DNA of 64,000 bases from Caulobacter hibisci (GTDB lineage Bacteria; Pseudomonadota; Alphaproteobacteria; Caulobacterales; Caulobacteraceae): positions 1 to 64,000 of the forward strand of contig NZ_JADWOX010000006.1 of NCBI RefSeq assembly GCF_016135805.1. The letters run 5' to 3'. The translations under genes and the position numbers were made by a program. Positions within the stretch are counted from its first letter, which is position 1. The number at the start of each line of letters is the position of its first letter. Below the pieces are notes generated by a model. That model saw only the letters and a program-made list of their open reading frames with translations, was not told the origin of the DNA and made no database searches. Below are positions 47,282 to 57,154 of this stretch, piece after piece.

Positions 47282-47880
<599 letters not shown>

Positions 47881-47884
<4 letters not shown>

Positions 47885-48783
47885 CTGGCTTTCTTGTGCG
47901 CGGTCTTGGTCGGAGCCTTGACCTTGGCTTTCGTCGCCGGCTTCGCGGCGGCCTTGGCCTTGGTGTCGGACTTGCCGCTGTTCTTGGCCGGCGCCTTGGC
48001 GTCCGGCGCGCCCTTGGCCGACAGGCTGGCCCGAAGAGCGGCCATCAGATCCACCACATTGGTGTCCTCGGGTTCTTCGACCTTGGCGACCTTGTGACCC
48101 TTCTGCTTGGCGGCGATCAGATCTTTGAGCGCTTCCTCGTAGCGATCCACGAACTTGGACGGATCGAAGGGACCTTCCTGCTGCTCGATGATCTTCTGAG
48201 CGATGGCGATCATTTGCGGGTCCGGATCCTTGTCGCTGATCCCGCCGAAGATCTCGTCCTCCTTGCGCACCTCCGCATCGGTGCGCAGCGTATAGGCGAG
48301 GATGCCCTTGCCGCGCGGCTCCAGGGCCACGATGCGCTCGCGACTGGACATCACCACCCGGCCAATGCCGATCTGGCCAGCTCGGGCCATGGACTCGCGG
48401 ATCACCGCGAAGGCCTCCTGGGCCAGCTTGCCGTCGGGGACCAGATAGTAGGGATTGTCCCAATAGACCCGGTCGATGTCCTCGGCGGGCACAAAGGTCT
48501 CGATGTCGATGGTCTTGGTGCTCTCCAGCTTGACGCTATTGATCTCTTCCTGGGTCAGCAGGATGTACTCGCCCTTGGAGACCTCGTAGCCCTTGACCAG
48601 GTCTGACCGCTCCACCGGCCCGGTGTCGGGGTCGGTGGTGATCATCTTGATGCGGTTGTTGGTCTTGGGATTGATCAGGTTGAAGTGCACCTCGCCGCCG
48701 GCGTTGGTCGCGGTGTAGAGCGCCACCGGGCAGGTCACGAGCGAGAGCCGAAGATGTCCTTGCCAGGTCGGGCGGTAAGCCAT
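47881..48783 (-). CDS. ku: Ku protein (bacterial end joining)
   Basis: 300 residues, the Ku core beta-barrel: WQGHLRLSLVTCPVALYTAT, then FNLINPKTNNRIKM, VKGYEVSKGEYILLTQEEI and RERIVALEPRGKGI. The C-terminus is Lys/Ala-rich, as often in bacterial Ku, and may bind DNA. Homodimeric Ku threads onto DNA ends and recruits LigD. It is convergent with the ligD-side gene. The AT-content and codons look like the neighbours. Confidence 0.95.
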
Positions 48784-48863
48784 GTCCGTTGATCCTTGTC
48801 GCCCGCGGGTCCGCGACGGAGAGGGGCGTGGGGACTCAACGACGGCCCGGGTGATTCGTTTCG

Positions 48864-49106
48864 CTAGCCGCAGGCGGCGGTCTCGCCGGTCTCCAGGTCG
48901 ATGCGGAAACAGTGCTCGTGATGGGTGTCCAGGTCGCGCACGATGACGCTGACCTCGCTGCCCTCGTCCGGCGCAATGGCCAGGTCCTCGACATAGGCCA
49001 CGGCGGCGGCCTCGAAACTGGGCTCCTGGACGATGCGCGCGTGGTGCGGCCCGGCGTGACGGGCGTGGACGCTGAAGCGGCGATCGTCGTTGGCGGCCTG
49101 GGTCAT
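48864..49106 (-). CDS. DUF5961-like small protein
   Basis: 80 residues: RRFSVHARHAGPHHARIVQE, FEAAAVAYVEDL, EVSVIVRDLDTHHEHCFRID. The ATG has a good AAGGAGAT upstream. The pattern fits a small conserved alphaproteobacterial family (DUF5961 as I recall) of unknown function; it is found close to ku here but without overlap. Confidence 0.7.
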   Translation of the reverse strand: MTQAANDDRRFSVHARHAGPHHARIVQEPSFEAAAVAYVEDLAIAPDEGSEVSVIVRDLDTHHEHCFRIDLETGETAACG

Positions 49107-49163
49107 CTGGATCTCCTTGGCCTTCTCAACGCGCGGCGCCGGGAAAGGATTCCTGGCCGGGTC

Positions 49164-49460
49164 TCAGGAGATCTTGCAGGCCCGAAGCATGGCCGTGGAC
49201 CTGGCCACGGCCTCCTGGCTGGGCAGGCCCTTGCTGGCCCTGGCGCGCCTGAGGGCCGCAGAGCATTCCGCCGTCGGTGCCGGCCCGGCGGCGGCAGCGC
49301 CGATCGGTCCGCCCGCCTCAGGACGCGTCGGCCCCGTTCCAACGAAGACAAGTGCGGCGACGCTCAAGATCAGGACCAGGATCACGCCGACCCGCATCGC
49401 CAGGAGCCTTGGGACCTGGCGGTTGTCATGGGTTGGGGCGAGGCGCAGGGCGAGGGTCAT
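49164..49460 (-). CDS. Small protein with one membrane or signal segment
   Basis: 98 residues. A hydrophobic helix (MRVGVILVLILSVAALVFVG, about 22-41) is followed by an Ala/Gly/Pro-rich linker and a C-terminal part with two Cys (AECSAALRRARASKG and MLRACKIS) that could form a periplasmic disulfide. No family recognised. Confidence 0.6.
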   Translation of the reverse strand: MTLALRLAPTHDNRQVPRLLAMRVGVILVLILSVAALVFVGTGPTRPEAGGPIGAAAAGPAPTAECSAALRRARASKGLPSQEAVARSTAMLRACKIS

Positions 49461-49689
49461 GGAGCATCCGCAAACGCCCTAGAGTTGAGGCGATCAGGGC
49501 GCGGTTGCAAAGTGTCTTTGGGACTAAACCTAAAGAACGTCGGCCATCGTGTCCTGCCCGCCACGGTCTGCGACTGCAAGGGCGGCGTCGGCCGCCACAA
49601 GCCCGTTTAGGCCCCTAAGAGGGACGGCGGCGGCCGAGCAGATCGTCATCAACACATCGCTCGACCCTTCGGCAACGCCTAGCGCTCGG

Positions 49690-50087
49690 GCGGATTCTCG
49701 TCAGGCTCCGCTGAAGCTGTCGATCTGGCACGGCGACGCCGATGCCGTGGTCAACGCCGCCAACGGCGCCAACGGCGCCGCCCTCGCGGCGCAATGGGCG
49801 GGTCTTGCCGCAACGCCACGCCAGATCGAACCGCTCGGTGCGAGGACGCGGACAGTGTGGCGCGGCGCAAGCGATGGCGCGGCGGTCGAACTCAATGTCG
49901 TTCGTGGCATGGGCCTGGCGTTCCCCTGTCGACCCAAGGACAGGATGGCCTTTTCCGTGTCGCCTCCTACATGCTGAAGGTGGGGATGTCCTCGACCCTG
50001 GAGATCGCGCGCTTCTGGGACGCGCTTCTGGGATCTGGGAGCCGCGGCCGTCCACGGGGCGGCGGTCCCGACCGTGTGGGCGACTAG
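49690..50087 (+). pseudogene. C-terminal remnant of a PHB-depolymerase-family esterase
   Basis: Only the last part of an extracellular polyhydroxybutyrate-depolymerase/LpqC-type esterase remains. Frame one has LKLSIWHGDADAVVNAANG (catalytic Asp region) and AAQWAGL up to VVRGMG; near 49915 the frame shifts and continues GVPLSTQGQDGLFRVASYML and SSTLEIARFWDALLG, the normal end of the family. The catalytic His after GMG is lost in the shift. A 9-base tandem duplication (AACGGCGCC) adds three residues. The N-terminal two thirds, with signal peptide and Ser, are absent. Confidence 0.7.
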
Positions 50088-50188
50088 GCCGCGCGATAGA
50101 TCCAGCCGGCAACATGGGCTCTACCGGCTGGGTGTGGCGCATGGGAACGAAGATAGAACATTTGTGCGCGGCTGGCGAGTCCGGCGTC

Positions 50189-50452
50189 TCATCGCAGCTG
50201 GCTGTCCTTGCTGCCGCGGCGATTGATGCCGCCGATCACCAACCGCTTGTCACGGCCCGACTGGCAATCGACGCAGGTGCGCGCCCCGGGCAGGGCCTGG
50301 CGGCGGGCGGGCGGAATGTCCTCGCCGCACTCCACGCAAAACGGCGAGCCCTCGCCAGCCGGCAGGCGCGCACGGGCATGCAACACGCCGTCTGTGACGG
50401 TGTCTTCGATCTGGTCCAGGACGCCGCCATCGTGGGTCCAGCCGCCTGCCAT
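50189..50452 (-). CDS. DksA/TraR-type C4 zinc-finger protein
   Basis: 87 residues with the TraR/DksA finger CVECGEDIPPARRQALPG and CVDC (CxxC, 17 residues, CxxC), preceded by IEDTVTDGVLHARARLPAGE. It lacks the long coiled coil of DksA, so it is the short TraR-like type (comparable to YbiI). These may bind RNA polymerase through the secondary channel. The ATG at 50452 gives the normal family start. The 210 bases before it (50453-50662) hold no gene I can support. Confidence 0.85.
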   Translation of the reverse strand: MAGGWTHDGGVLDQIEDTVTDGVLHARARLPAGEGSPFCVECGEDIPPARRQALPGARTCVDCQSGRDKRLVIGGINRRGSKDSQLR

Positions 50453-50662
50453 AGCCTTCAACACCCTCAAGCCGACAAGGACTTAGATGGGAATTGCCAA
50501 CACGCGCGCCAAGCCCGGACCACGCCCGCGACCGGCGGGCGAATTGTCGCGGGCCTGGTCGGGACCGGCGGCGCAGGGCCCCGGACGGATGTCTAGATGC
50601 GGACGCGCGCGCCCGCACCTTTTACAATAGACAGAGCTTTGGCTCCGGTTGGGCCAGGCAGG

Positions 50663-51898
50663 TCAAGCTGCGGTCCGTCGACCAAGCCACGTCCTGTAGG
50701 TCCGCGTCAGCTTACGGCGACGGATTTGGTTCTGGATCAAGGACACCAGCGGTGAGGCCGTAGGCTTGGGTGAGCGGCCCCGGCTCATGCGCACCAGCTG
50801 GCGAACCACGAAGGCTTGGCCGGCCATGGAGGCCAGGCCGCTGTTCTTGGTCTTGAGGCGGGGCGGCGGCGCCACATCATGGTCGCCCGTCCGCCACAGG
50901 GCCGGCAGGCTCGGCTCGATCGCCAGCGCCGTGGCGACACCGACAACGGCCACGCCGCTGTCCAGGACGTTCTGGGCGATCGAGCGCCGGCGCACGCCGC
51001 CGGTGGTCATCAGCGGCATCTTCGCTACGGCGACCATCTCGGCGGCGAATTCCATGAAGTAGGCTTCCCGCCTAAGCGTGCCCTCGCTGGGCGAACCGCG
51101 CATGGCGGGGCTTTCGTAGCTGCCGCCGGACAGCTCCACTAGGTCCACGGCCTCAGCGTTGAGCCATTCCACGACGGTCCTGGCTTCATTGGCGCTGAAG
51201 CCGCCCTTCTGGAAATCGGAGGAGTTCAGCTTGACGGAGACGGCGAAGCCCGGTCGCACCGCCGCACGCACCGATCGAACGATCTCCATCAGCAGCCGTG
51301 CCCGGTTCTCGAGCGGTCCACCCCATCGGTCAGTTCTGCGATTGGAGAGCGGTGAGAGGAACTGCGATAGCAAATAGCCATGCGCGGCATGGACCTGGAC
51401 GCCGTCGAAGCCGGCGCGCTCGGCCTGACGAGCTGTGTCGGCAAAGCGAGCGATCACCTCGTCGATCTGGGCTTGGCTCATCGCAACCGGTTTGGCGAAG
51501 AGCTTGGAGTGCTCGCCAAGATCCAGGGGAACGTCCGAAGCCGACCAGGACACCCCGCCCATGTCTTCGAACACCTGGCGGCCCGGGTGGTTGATTTGCA
51601 TCCAGACCTTGGCGCCGCCGGCCTTTGCGGTCTTGGCCCAGGCCAGGAACCCGGCAAGGTCCGTGTCCGCTTCGAGCACCGTGCCGCCGGGGCCGGTCAG
51701 CGCCCGACCGTCGACCATGACGTTACCGGTCAGCAACAGCCCCGCGCCCCCTTCGGCCCAGCGCCGGTAGAGCGACCACAGCGCCGGCCCGGGCGTTCGG
51801 TCCGGCTGGGCCAGGTTCTCTTCCATCGCCGCCTTGGCGATGCGGTTGGGCAGGGTCTGGCCGCAAGGCAGGGGGAGGGTATCAAAGAGCTGGGTCAT
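50663..51898 (-). CDS. NADH:flavin oxidoreductase (old yellow enzyme family)
   Basis: 411 residues, a TIM-barrel FMN enzyme: PNRIAKAAMEENLAQPD, KVWMQINHPGRQ, and the substrate-binding pair in QVHAAHGYLLSQFLSPLSNR, then RWGGPLENRARLL and TTGGVRRRS. The family reduces activated C=C bonds with NAD(P)H. A TetR regulator is encoded divergently with a palindrome between the two starts, so expression is probably induced by its own substrate. Not obviously part of the meta pathway. Confidence 0.92.
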   Translation of the reverse strand: MTQLFDTLPLPCGQTLPNRIAKAAMEENLAQPDRTPGPALWSLYRRWAEGGAGLLLTGNVMVDGRALTGPGGTVLEADTDLAGFLAWAKTAKAGGAKVWMQINHPGRQVFEDMGGVSWSASDVPLDLGEHSKLFAKPVAMSQAQIDEVIARFADTARQAERAGFDGVQVHAAHGYLLSQFLSPLSNRRTDRWGGPLENRARLLMEIVRSVRAAVRPGFAVSVKLNSSDFQKGGFSANEARTVVEWLNAEAVDLVELSGGSYESPAMRGSPSEGTLRREAYFMEFAAEMVAVAKMPLMTTGGVRRRSIAQNVLDSGVAVVGVATALAIEPSLPALWRTGDHDVAPPPRLKTKNSGLASMAGQAFVVRQLVRMSRGRSPKPTASPLVSLIQNQIRRRKLTRTYRTWLGRRTAA

Positions 51899-51920
51899 GG
51901 TGGATCCTGATGTGTACGGT

Positions 51921-51943
51921 GCATACATGATCCTAAAGTATGC
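51921..51943. promoter_or_regulatory. TetR operator between the OYE and TetR genes
   Basis: GCATAC-N11-GTATGC, a perfect 6-base inverted repeat in the 90-base divergent region, 22 bases from the OYE ATG and 45 from the TetR ATG. Flanking GTGTAC suggests an overlapping half-site. Confidence 0.6.
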
Positions 51944-51988
51944 GATGTCAACATGGACCTTTGCCAAGCCGCGTGAGACACAGGGGCG

Positions 51989-52588
51989 ATGAACAATCGC
52001 GATCTCAGCCCGCCCGGGCCTGCCCGTGAGGCCTATCACCACGGAGATCTCGCGACGGCCCTGTTGGACGGCGCCCTGGCGCTGCTCGCCCAAGGCCATG
52101 AGCCATCGCTTCGCGCCGTCGCTCGCCAAGCCGGGGTGTCGACCATGGCTCCCTATCGCCACTACGCCGACAAGGACGCCTTGCTCGCCGCGATCGCGGT
52201 TCGCGGCCTGACCCAGCTCCACGACGCCGTTTTGGCGGCCGATCGGGCCGCGGCTCCCGGACGGGCGCTGGTCGCCCAGGCCCTGGCCTACGTCCGCTAC
52301 GCCCACGACAACCCAGTGCTCTTTCGACTGATGTTCGGGCCCACGCGGCCAAGGGCGGACGAGGCGGTTTGCGATGCGGCCCAGGCGGTCAAGACCTTGA
52401 TGCTGCAACGGCTGGTGAGCGAGGCGCCGGAACAGTTCAGCCCCGACAGGGCCATTGGTTGCTGGTCCCTCGTCCATGGCCTGGCCATGCTCGTTCTGGA
52501 CGGCCTGCTGGACGACACCGACCCCAATCCGCTCGACGGCCTGGTCGAGCGCGTCGTCCAGACCATGCTTGAGGGACGACAGGGCTAG
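51989..52588 (+). CDS. TetR family regulator
   Basis: 199 residues. The N-terminal domain is YHHGDLATALLDGALALLAQ, PSLRAVARQAGVSTMAPYRH and YADKDALLAAIA, a standard TetR helix-turn-helix. The C-terminal ligand domain has YVRYAHDNPVLFRLMFGP and WSLVHGLAMLVLDGLL, as in the WHG subgroup. Divergent from the old yellow enzyme gene, which it most likely represses. Confidence 0.92.
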   Translation: MNNRDLSPPGPAREAYHHGDLATALLDGALALLAQGHEPSLRAVARQAGVSTMAPYRHYADKDALLAAIAVRGLTQLHDAVLAADRAAAPGRALVAQALAYVRYAHDNPVLFRLMFGPTRPRADEAVCDAAQAVKTLMLQRLVSEAPEQFSPDRAIGCWSLVHGLAMLVLDGLLDDTDPNPLDGLVERVVQTMLEGRQG

Positions 52589-52689
52589 GCGGCGAGAAGC
52601 CGCACTCAACGGTCGCGCGCGGTGTGGGTCGAGACCGCCACCTTGAGGGGCCTTCGGCGGCGGCGCGCCGATGGATTCGTCGCCCGGCG

Positions 52690-53571
52690 TCAGCCCACGC
52701 GCTTATGTCCCCAGCTGCTCATCTTGTCGTGCCGGGCCACGCGCCAGGTGGCTGCGTCGACCTCCACGGCTCCTTGGCCGTACTCGACTTCGAAGCCTGA
52801 CGGGGTGCGGGCGTAGAACGACACCATCTGGTCGTTGGTGTGCCGCCCCAGGGTCTGGACAAGCGTCCCCTTAGCGCGCTCCAGACGATCCAGAGCGAAT
52901 CCGACCTCATCCAAGGTCCGGGTCTGGACCATGAAGTGATGCATGCGCTTGGGCGCTGGAAAGGGCAGGGGCACAAGGGCCAGCGTGTGGTGACGCCGGT
53001 TGCAGTGAAAGAACTCCAGGTCGATGGCGAACTCCGGGCTCAGCGCCATGCGGATGATGTCCGAGAGCGCAAAGCCCAACGCTTCGCAATAGAACCGCTT
53101 GGCCGCGGCGATGTCGCTGGTGGTCAGGACGATATGGCCCAGACCCTGCTCGCCGGTGATGAAGCCGCTGACCCCGGCCGGCGAGACGAACGGCTTTTCG
53201 GTGCGCAGGGTGGGGCCGTAGTAGATCTCGATCGCCAGACCTTCCGGATCCTGGCAGGAGATCAGTCCCGTGACCTGGCGCTCGGCCAATTGTTCGGGCG
53301 AGGCGGGGGTGAACGGAATATCGTGCGCGACCAGGCTGGCGCTCACCGCGTCCAGCGCCGCCGCATCGCTGACCTCGAAGCCGGCGAAGGCGATGTCGTC
53401 GGCCTCGCCGGCCTGGACGGCGATCCGCCAGGCGTGGTCATCGATCCGGAACCGCAGACCCTCGTCGGGTCCCTCGATCGGCATCATGCCGAGGACCTGT
53501 CCGCCATAGGTCTTCCAGGCCTCCAGGTCCGATACCGCAAAGCCGATATAGCCCAGGCTCGCTACGCTCAT
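52690..53571 (-). CDS. BphC-type extradiol dioxygenase
   Basis: 293 residues; two VOC modules with all active-site residues of 2,3-dihydroxybiphenyl 1,2-dioxygenase in place: H146 (GLGHIVL), H211/H212 (RMHHFMV), E263 (FEVEYG), plus H195 (NRRHHTLALV), H244 (GRHTNDQMV) and Y253. It cleaves a substituted catechol between C1 and C2 of the ring. It is the only dioxygenase near the lower meta-pathway genes and is a plausible missing ring-cleavage step of the cluster at 57430-63794. It lies downstream of the SDR gene, leftward. Confidence 0.93.
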   Translation of the reverse strand: MSVASLGYIGFAVSDLEAWKTYGGQVLGMMPIEGPDEGLRFRIDDHAWRIAVQAGEADDIAFAGFEVSDAAALDAVSASLVAHDIPFTPASPEQLAERQVTGLISCQDPEGLAIEIYYGPTLRTEKPFVSPAGVSGFITGEQGLGHIVLTTSDIAAAKRFYCEALGFALSDIIRMALSPEFAIDLEFFHCNRRHHTLALVPLPFPAPKRMHHFMVQTRTLDEVGFALDRLERAKGTLVQTLGRHTNDQMVSFYARTPSGFEVEYGQGAVEVDAATWRVARHDKMSSWGHKRVG

Positions 53572-53640
53572 CGAAATGCTCCTTCTGGACGGACAACTTC
53601 GCCGATCGGGAAGGCCGTCGAAATCAAACAAGGCAGGGCG

Positions 53641-53661
53641 AGGTATCGATCGCATCGATAG
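53641..53661. promoter_or_regulatory. Inverted repeat before the BphC-type gene
   Basis: TATCGAT-CGC-ATCGATA (53644-53660), a perfect 7-base dyad that on the minus strand reads CCTATCGAT at its left edge. It lies 70-90 bases before the dioxygenase ATG and overlaps the end of the SDR gene region. Confidence 0.45.
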
Positions 53662-53665
53662 GCGC

Positions 53666-54400
53666 TCACGGCGTGCTGCCCCCGTTGGCGACGATCAGCT
53701 GGCCGGTGATCCATCGCGCCTCGGGAGAGGCGAGGAAGCCGACAACGTCGGCGATGTCGTCGGGCGCGGCCAGGCGGCCCAGGCTGGTCTGGCTGGCGGC
53801 GTGCTGTTTCATCGCCGCTGGCATGGCGGCGGTCATGTCGGTCTCGACCACGCCGGGCAGGACGACATTGACGGTCACGCCCCGGCCCCCGACCTCCTTG
53901 GAAAGCGACCGGGAAAACTGCTCGATGGCGGCCTTGGAGCCGGCATAGAGCGCGGCGTTGGCTGCCCAGGTCCGGGTCAGGCCCGTCGAGAGGGTAATGA
54001 TGCGCCCCCCGTTGGCGATCCGACCGGCGGCCGCCTGCAATAGGAAGAATACGCCCTTGGTGACGCCGAACAGGGCGTCGAACTGGGCCTCCGTGGCGGC
54101 CTGGAACGACCCCAGCAGTCCGACGCCTGCGACCGCCACGACGATATCGACCGCGCCGAAACGCGTTTCAGCGCGATCGAAGATCGGCGCGATGTCGGCC
54201 AGTTGCGTGATGTCGGCCCGGACGAGCTCGATCTGGCCGCCCGCCGCTTCGATCTCGGTCTTGAGCTGGTCGGCCGCGGCAGTGTCGCTGTGGTAGGAGA
54301 CCACCAGGCGAACCCCGTCGCGCGCAAGCCGCCGGGCGACGGCCGCGCCGATTCCGCGCGAGCCGCCGACGATGATCGCCGTCTTTGCCGGGGTGCTCAT
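53666..54400 (-). CDS. Short-chain dehydrogenase/reductase
   Basis: 244 residues. Classical SDR features: GGSRGIG (residues 12-18), DIVVAVAGVG in the NAG position, S138, and the catalytic Y152-x-x-x-K156 in YAGSK. The C-terminal LGRLAAPDDIADVVGFLASP and ITGQLIVANGG are typical of FabG-like enzymes. It may oxidise a dihydrodiol or alcohol before ring cleavage, being encoded 94 bases before the BphC-type gene. NADP preference cannot be decided. Confidence 0.92.
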   Translation of the reverse strand: MSTPAKTAIIVGGSRGIGAAVARRLARDGVRLVVSYHSDTAAADQLKTEIEAAGGQIELVRADITQLADIAPIFDRAETRFGAVDIVVAVAGVGLLGSFQAATEAQFDALFGVTKGVFFLLQAAAGRIANGGRIITLSTGLTRTWAANAALYAGSKAAIEQFSRSLSKEVGGRGVTVNVVLPGVVETDMTAAMPAAMKQHAASQTSLGRLAAPDDIADVVGFLASPEARWITGQLIVANGGSTP

Positions 54401-54421
54401 GGGGTATCTCCTCGAGAAAGA

Positions 54422-54452
54422 GCGCGGCGGCAAGTCGCCTTGGCCGCCGCGC
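54422..54452 (-). terminator. Hairpin after the third TonB receptor
   Basis: 10-base-pair GC stem (54422-54431 with 54443-54452) between the receptor stop and the SDR start, followed leftward by TCTTTCTC. It probably limits read-through. Confidence 0.55.
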
Positions 54453-54463
54453 GAGGTAGGACC

Positions 54464-57154
54464 CTAGAACTGCTTGGTCAGGCTGATCCCGTAGGTGCGG
54501 GGGTCAGTGAAGAAGCCGTTTCGGAACAGCGCCGAGTCCGACAGGTAGAGATCGGTCACGGCCGTCTCGTCGGTGGCGTTCTTGACGTAGGCTTCGATGG
54601 TCAAGCCCTTGGGCTTGTTAGCCACCACCAGAGACAGGTTGACGTTCTCCCAGCCCTTCAGGCGGTCGGCCTCGGTGTTGTAGACCCGTGCGTAGGTGTG
54701 GGTCTGGCGGTAGTAGTCCCCGCGCAGCGAGACGCTCCAGTCGTTGGGCAGCACCCAGTCATATTGGGCGCCCAGCGATAGGGTCATGCTCGGGGCGTTG
54801 GGCAGTTCCTTGCCCTTGAGCTGGGTGACGAAGCCTTCGCTGGCCGCGGCGTTGTTGCAGATCGTCAGCAGCGCCGTCACCGGAAGGGTCCCGCTGTTGA
54901 TGGCCGTCAGATAGCCGGCGATCAGGGCGGTGGGGGCGATGCAGGTCTGGCCGTTCGACGCCTTGACCACGGCATAGGCGGTGTTACCGGCCGTGCGGTT
55001 GAAGGTGTCGATCGAGCTGCCGGTCTTGATCTTGGTGTCGAGCAGACCCAGCGTGCCGTTGATCCGCAGGGGCGTGGTCGGCTTCCAGACGAACTCCAGT
55101 TCGGCGCCCTTGACCTCGGCGTCGACGTTCTCGACCACCGTCTGGCGGTTGGCGACCTTGGCGACCTGATAGTTCTTGTAGTCGTAGTAGAAGGCCGTGG
55201 CGTTCAGCTGCAGCGAGCCGCCCAGCAGGGTGTTCTTGGTCCCGATCTCATAGGCGTTGACGAACTCGGGATCGAACGAGGCCTTGGTTCCGGCAAAGCC
55301 AACCGCCGACGGCGGGTTCACGCCGCCGCCTTTGTAACCCTTCGAATAGAAGGCGTAGACCAGGGTGTCCTGGGTGAACGGCACGACCGGCTTCCAGTCA
55401 GCGCCGAAACGCCCGGTGACGGCCTTGTAGTCGGCCTTCTGCTGGGCAGGCGTGCCCACCGGATAGCCGCTGCCGGCGATAAGGGTCTCGGAGGGGATGT
55501 TGTCGACGGTCTTGTCATCGTGCGTCCACCGCAGGCCCAAGGTGAACTTCAGGCTGTCGGTGGCCTTGTAATAGGCCTCGCCGAACGCCGCGCTGGCCTT
55601 CAGGTGATAGGGCTGGCGCGACAGGAAGTAGTTGTGGCCGCTGCCGTCCGGCTCCTGGTTGGGGTCGATATAGATGCAGGTGGTCGAGGTCGCCGCGCAG
55701 GGGACGCCGCCATTGCGGGCGACCGCCAGGGCCGTGATGCCGTTGGAGACGACCTGGTAGGAGGTGTCGGTCTTGTAGTCGACGTAGATGCCGCCGACGT
55801 TGAAATTGAACGGCCCGTCGAAGTTGGACTGCAGCCGAAGTTCCTGGGTCCACTGTTTGAAATTGCCGCGCGAGATGTCGTAGGTGGCCAGGCGGTTGTA
55901 AGCGCCGATCTGCGGGTCGGTGAACACCCCGCCCGGCGAGATCGCCGTGCTGTTGAAGGTCCCCGTCGGCTGGGCCCGCGTATAGTCCTCGGACGAATAG
56001 ACGTCATAGGTGCTGTAAGAGGTCAGCGAGGTCAGGGTCAGGCTGTCGCTCAGGGCATAATGCAGGTTCAGCTCGGCCACGTCGTTCTTGGCCCTGTACT
56101 TCGGATCGAAGCGGGACTCGATGTCACGCAGGCCCGGGGTCTGCATCTTGCCGGCGTAGGGGTCGCTGGAGATCAGGCCGGCGGCCAGAGCCGTGATGCC
56201 TTCGAGCGAGGCCAGGTAGTTGGGCGTGCCCAGGGCGCTGGCCGAGTAGATCGAGGTGGCCGAACAGCCCTGGCTCAGCAGACCGCGCTCGACATTGGCC
56301 AGGGCCGCGTTGCCCGAGACGGCCACGCCGCCGACGCTCGTGGGACCCTCGTCCTTGGTGCAATACATCTTGCCGATGCGCGAGCGACGGTCGTTTTCTT
56401 TGAAGTGCTCCCACATCAGGGTGGCGCCGAACTTGTCGTTGGGATCGAACGCCAAGGTGCCGCGCACCGAATAGAGGTCGCGGTTGTCGACGTCCGAACC
56501 CGTCGTCAGATTGGTCCCGAACCCATCGCGCTTGAGATAGGAGCCGGCCAGGCGCAAGGCGAACGTCTCGCCCAGGGGAAGGTTGATCATGCCGCGCGCC
56601 TTGCGGGCGTTGTAGTCGCCGACCTCGCCGCGCAGCATGGCCGAAAAATCGTGCGTCGGCTTGGCGGTGATGATGTTGACCACCCCGCCCGTGGCGTTGC
56701 GGCCATAGAGCGTGCCCTGCGGACCGCGGAGCACTTCCACGCGCTCGACGTCGTAGAACTCAGCTTCGAAGAGGCTGTTGGCGGTCAGCGGCGCGTTGTT
56801 GAGGTGGATGCCGGTGGCCGTGTCGCCCGAGGCGGTGTTGAGCTTGGAGCCGATGCCGCGGATCTGGAAGTTGTAGCCGATGGTGTTGGACTTGGAGAAA
56901 GTCACGTTCGGGATGGCCAGCTGCAGATTGGAGCCGCCGTCGATCTTCTGGCGCTCCAGCGTGGCCTGACTGAAAGCCGAGACCGCGATCGGAACGCTCT
57001 GCAGCGACTCCTCGCGCTTCTGAGCGGTGACCACCACCTCTTCGATGACCGTGCCCGGATTGGCGGGCGCCTCCTGAGCCGAAGCCTGTGAGACGAAGGC
57101 CGCGGCGGACGCGCCGGCAGCCAGCAGTAAGCGCAAGGAAAGCCCTTGTGACAT
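54464..57154 (-). CDS. TonB-dependent outer-membrane receptor (third)
   Basis: 896 residues. The signal peptide MSQGLSLRLLLAAGASAAAF ends near ASAQ. The plug region starts VVVTAQKREESLQSVPIAVS and carries VEVLRGPQGTLYGRNATGGV. The barrel ends DPRTYGISLTKQF. The ATG at 57154 follows GAGGGGG; an in-frame start at 57286 is less likely. It is the largest of the three and divergent from the meta-pathway cluster, so its ligand is probably that pathway's growth substrate. Confidence 0.93.
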   Translation of the reverse strand: MSQGLSLRLLLAAGASAAAFVSQASAQEAPANPGTVIEEVVVTAQKREESLQSVPIAVSAFSQATLERQKIDGGSNLQLAIPNVTFSKSNTIGYNFQIRGIGSKLNTASGDTATGIHLNNAPLTANSLFEAEFYDVERVEVLRGPQGTLYGRNATGGVVNIITAKPTHDFSAMLRGEVGDYNARKARGMINLPLGETFALRLAGSYLKRDGFGTNLTTGSDVDNRDLYSVRGTLAFDPNDKFGATLMWEHFKENDRRSRIGKMYCTKDEGPTSVGGVAVSGNAALANVERGLLSQGCSATSIYSASALGTPNYLASLEGITALAAGLISSDPYAGKMQTPGLRDIESRFDPKYRAKNDVAELNLHYALSDSLTLTSLTSYSTYDVYSSEDYTRAQPTGTFNSTAISPGGVFTDPQIGAYNRLATYDISRGNFKQWTQELRLQSNFDGPFNFNVGGIYVDYKTDTSYQVVSNGITALAVARNGGVPCAATSTTCIYIDPNQEPDGSGHNYFLSRQPYHLKASAAFGEAYYKATDSLKFTLGLRWTHDDKTVDNIPSETLIAGSGYPVGTPAQQKADYKAVTGRFGADWKPVVPFTQDTLVYAFYSKGYKGGGVNPPSAVGFAGTKASFDPEFVNAYEIGTKNTLLGGSLQLNATAFYYDYKNYQVAKVANRQTVVENVDAEVKGAELEFVWKPTTPLRINGTLGLLDTKIKTGSSIDTFNRTAGNTAYAVVKASNGQTCIAPTALIAGYLTAINSGTLPVTALLTICNNAAASEGFVTQLKGKELPNAPSMTLSLGAQYDWVLPNDWSVSLRGDYYRQTHTYARVYNTEADRLKGWENVNLSLVVANKPKGLTIEAYVKNATDETAVTDLYLSDSALFRNGFFTDPRTYGISLTKQF

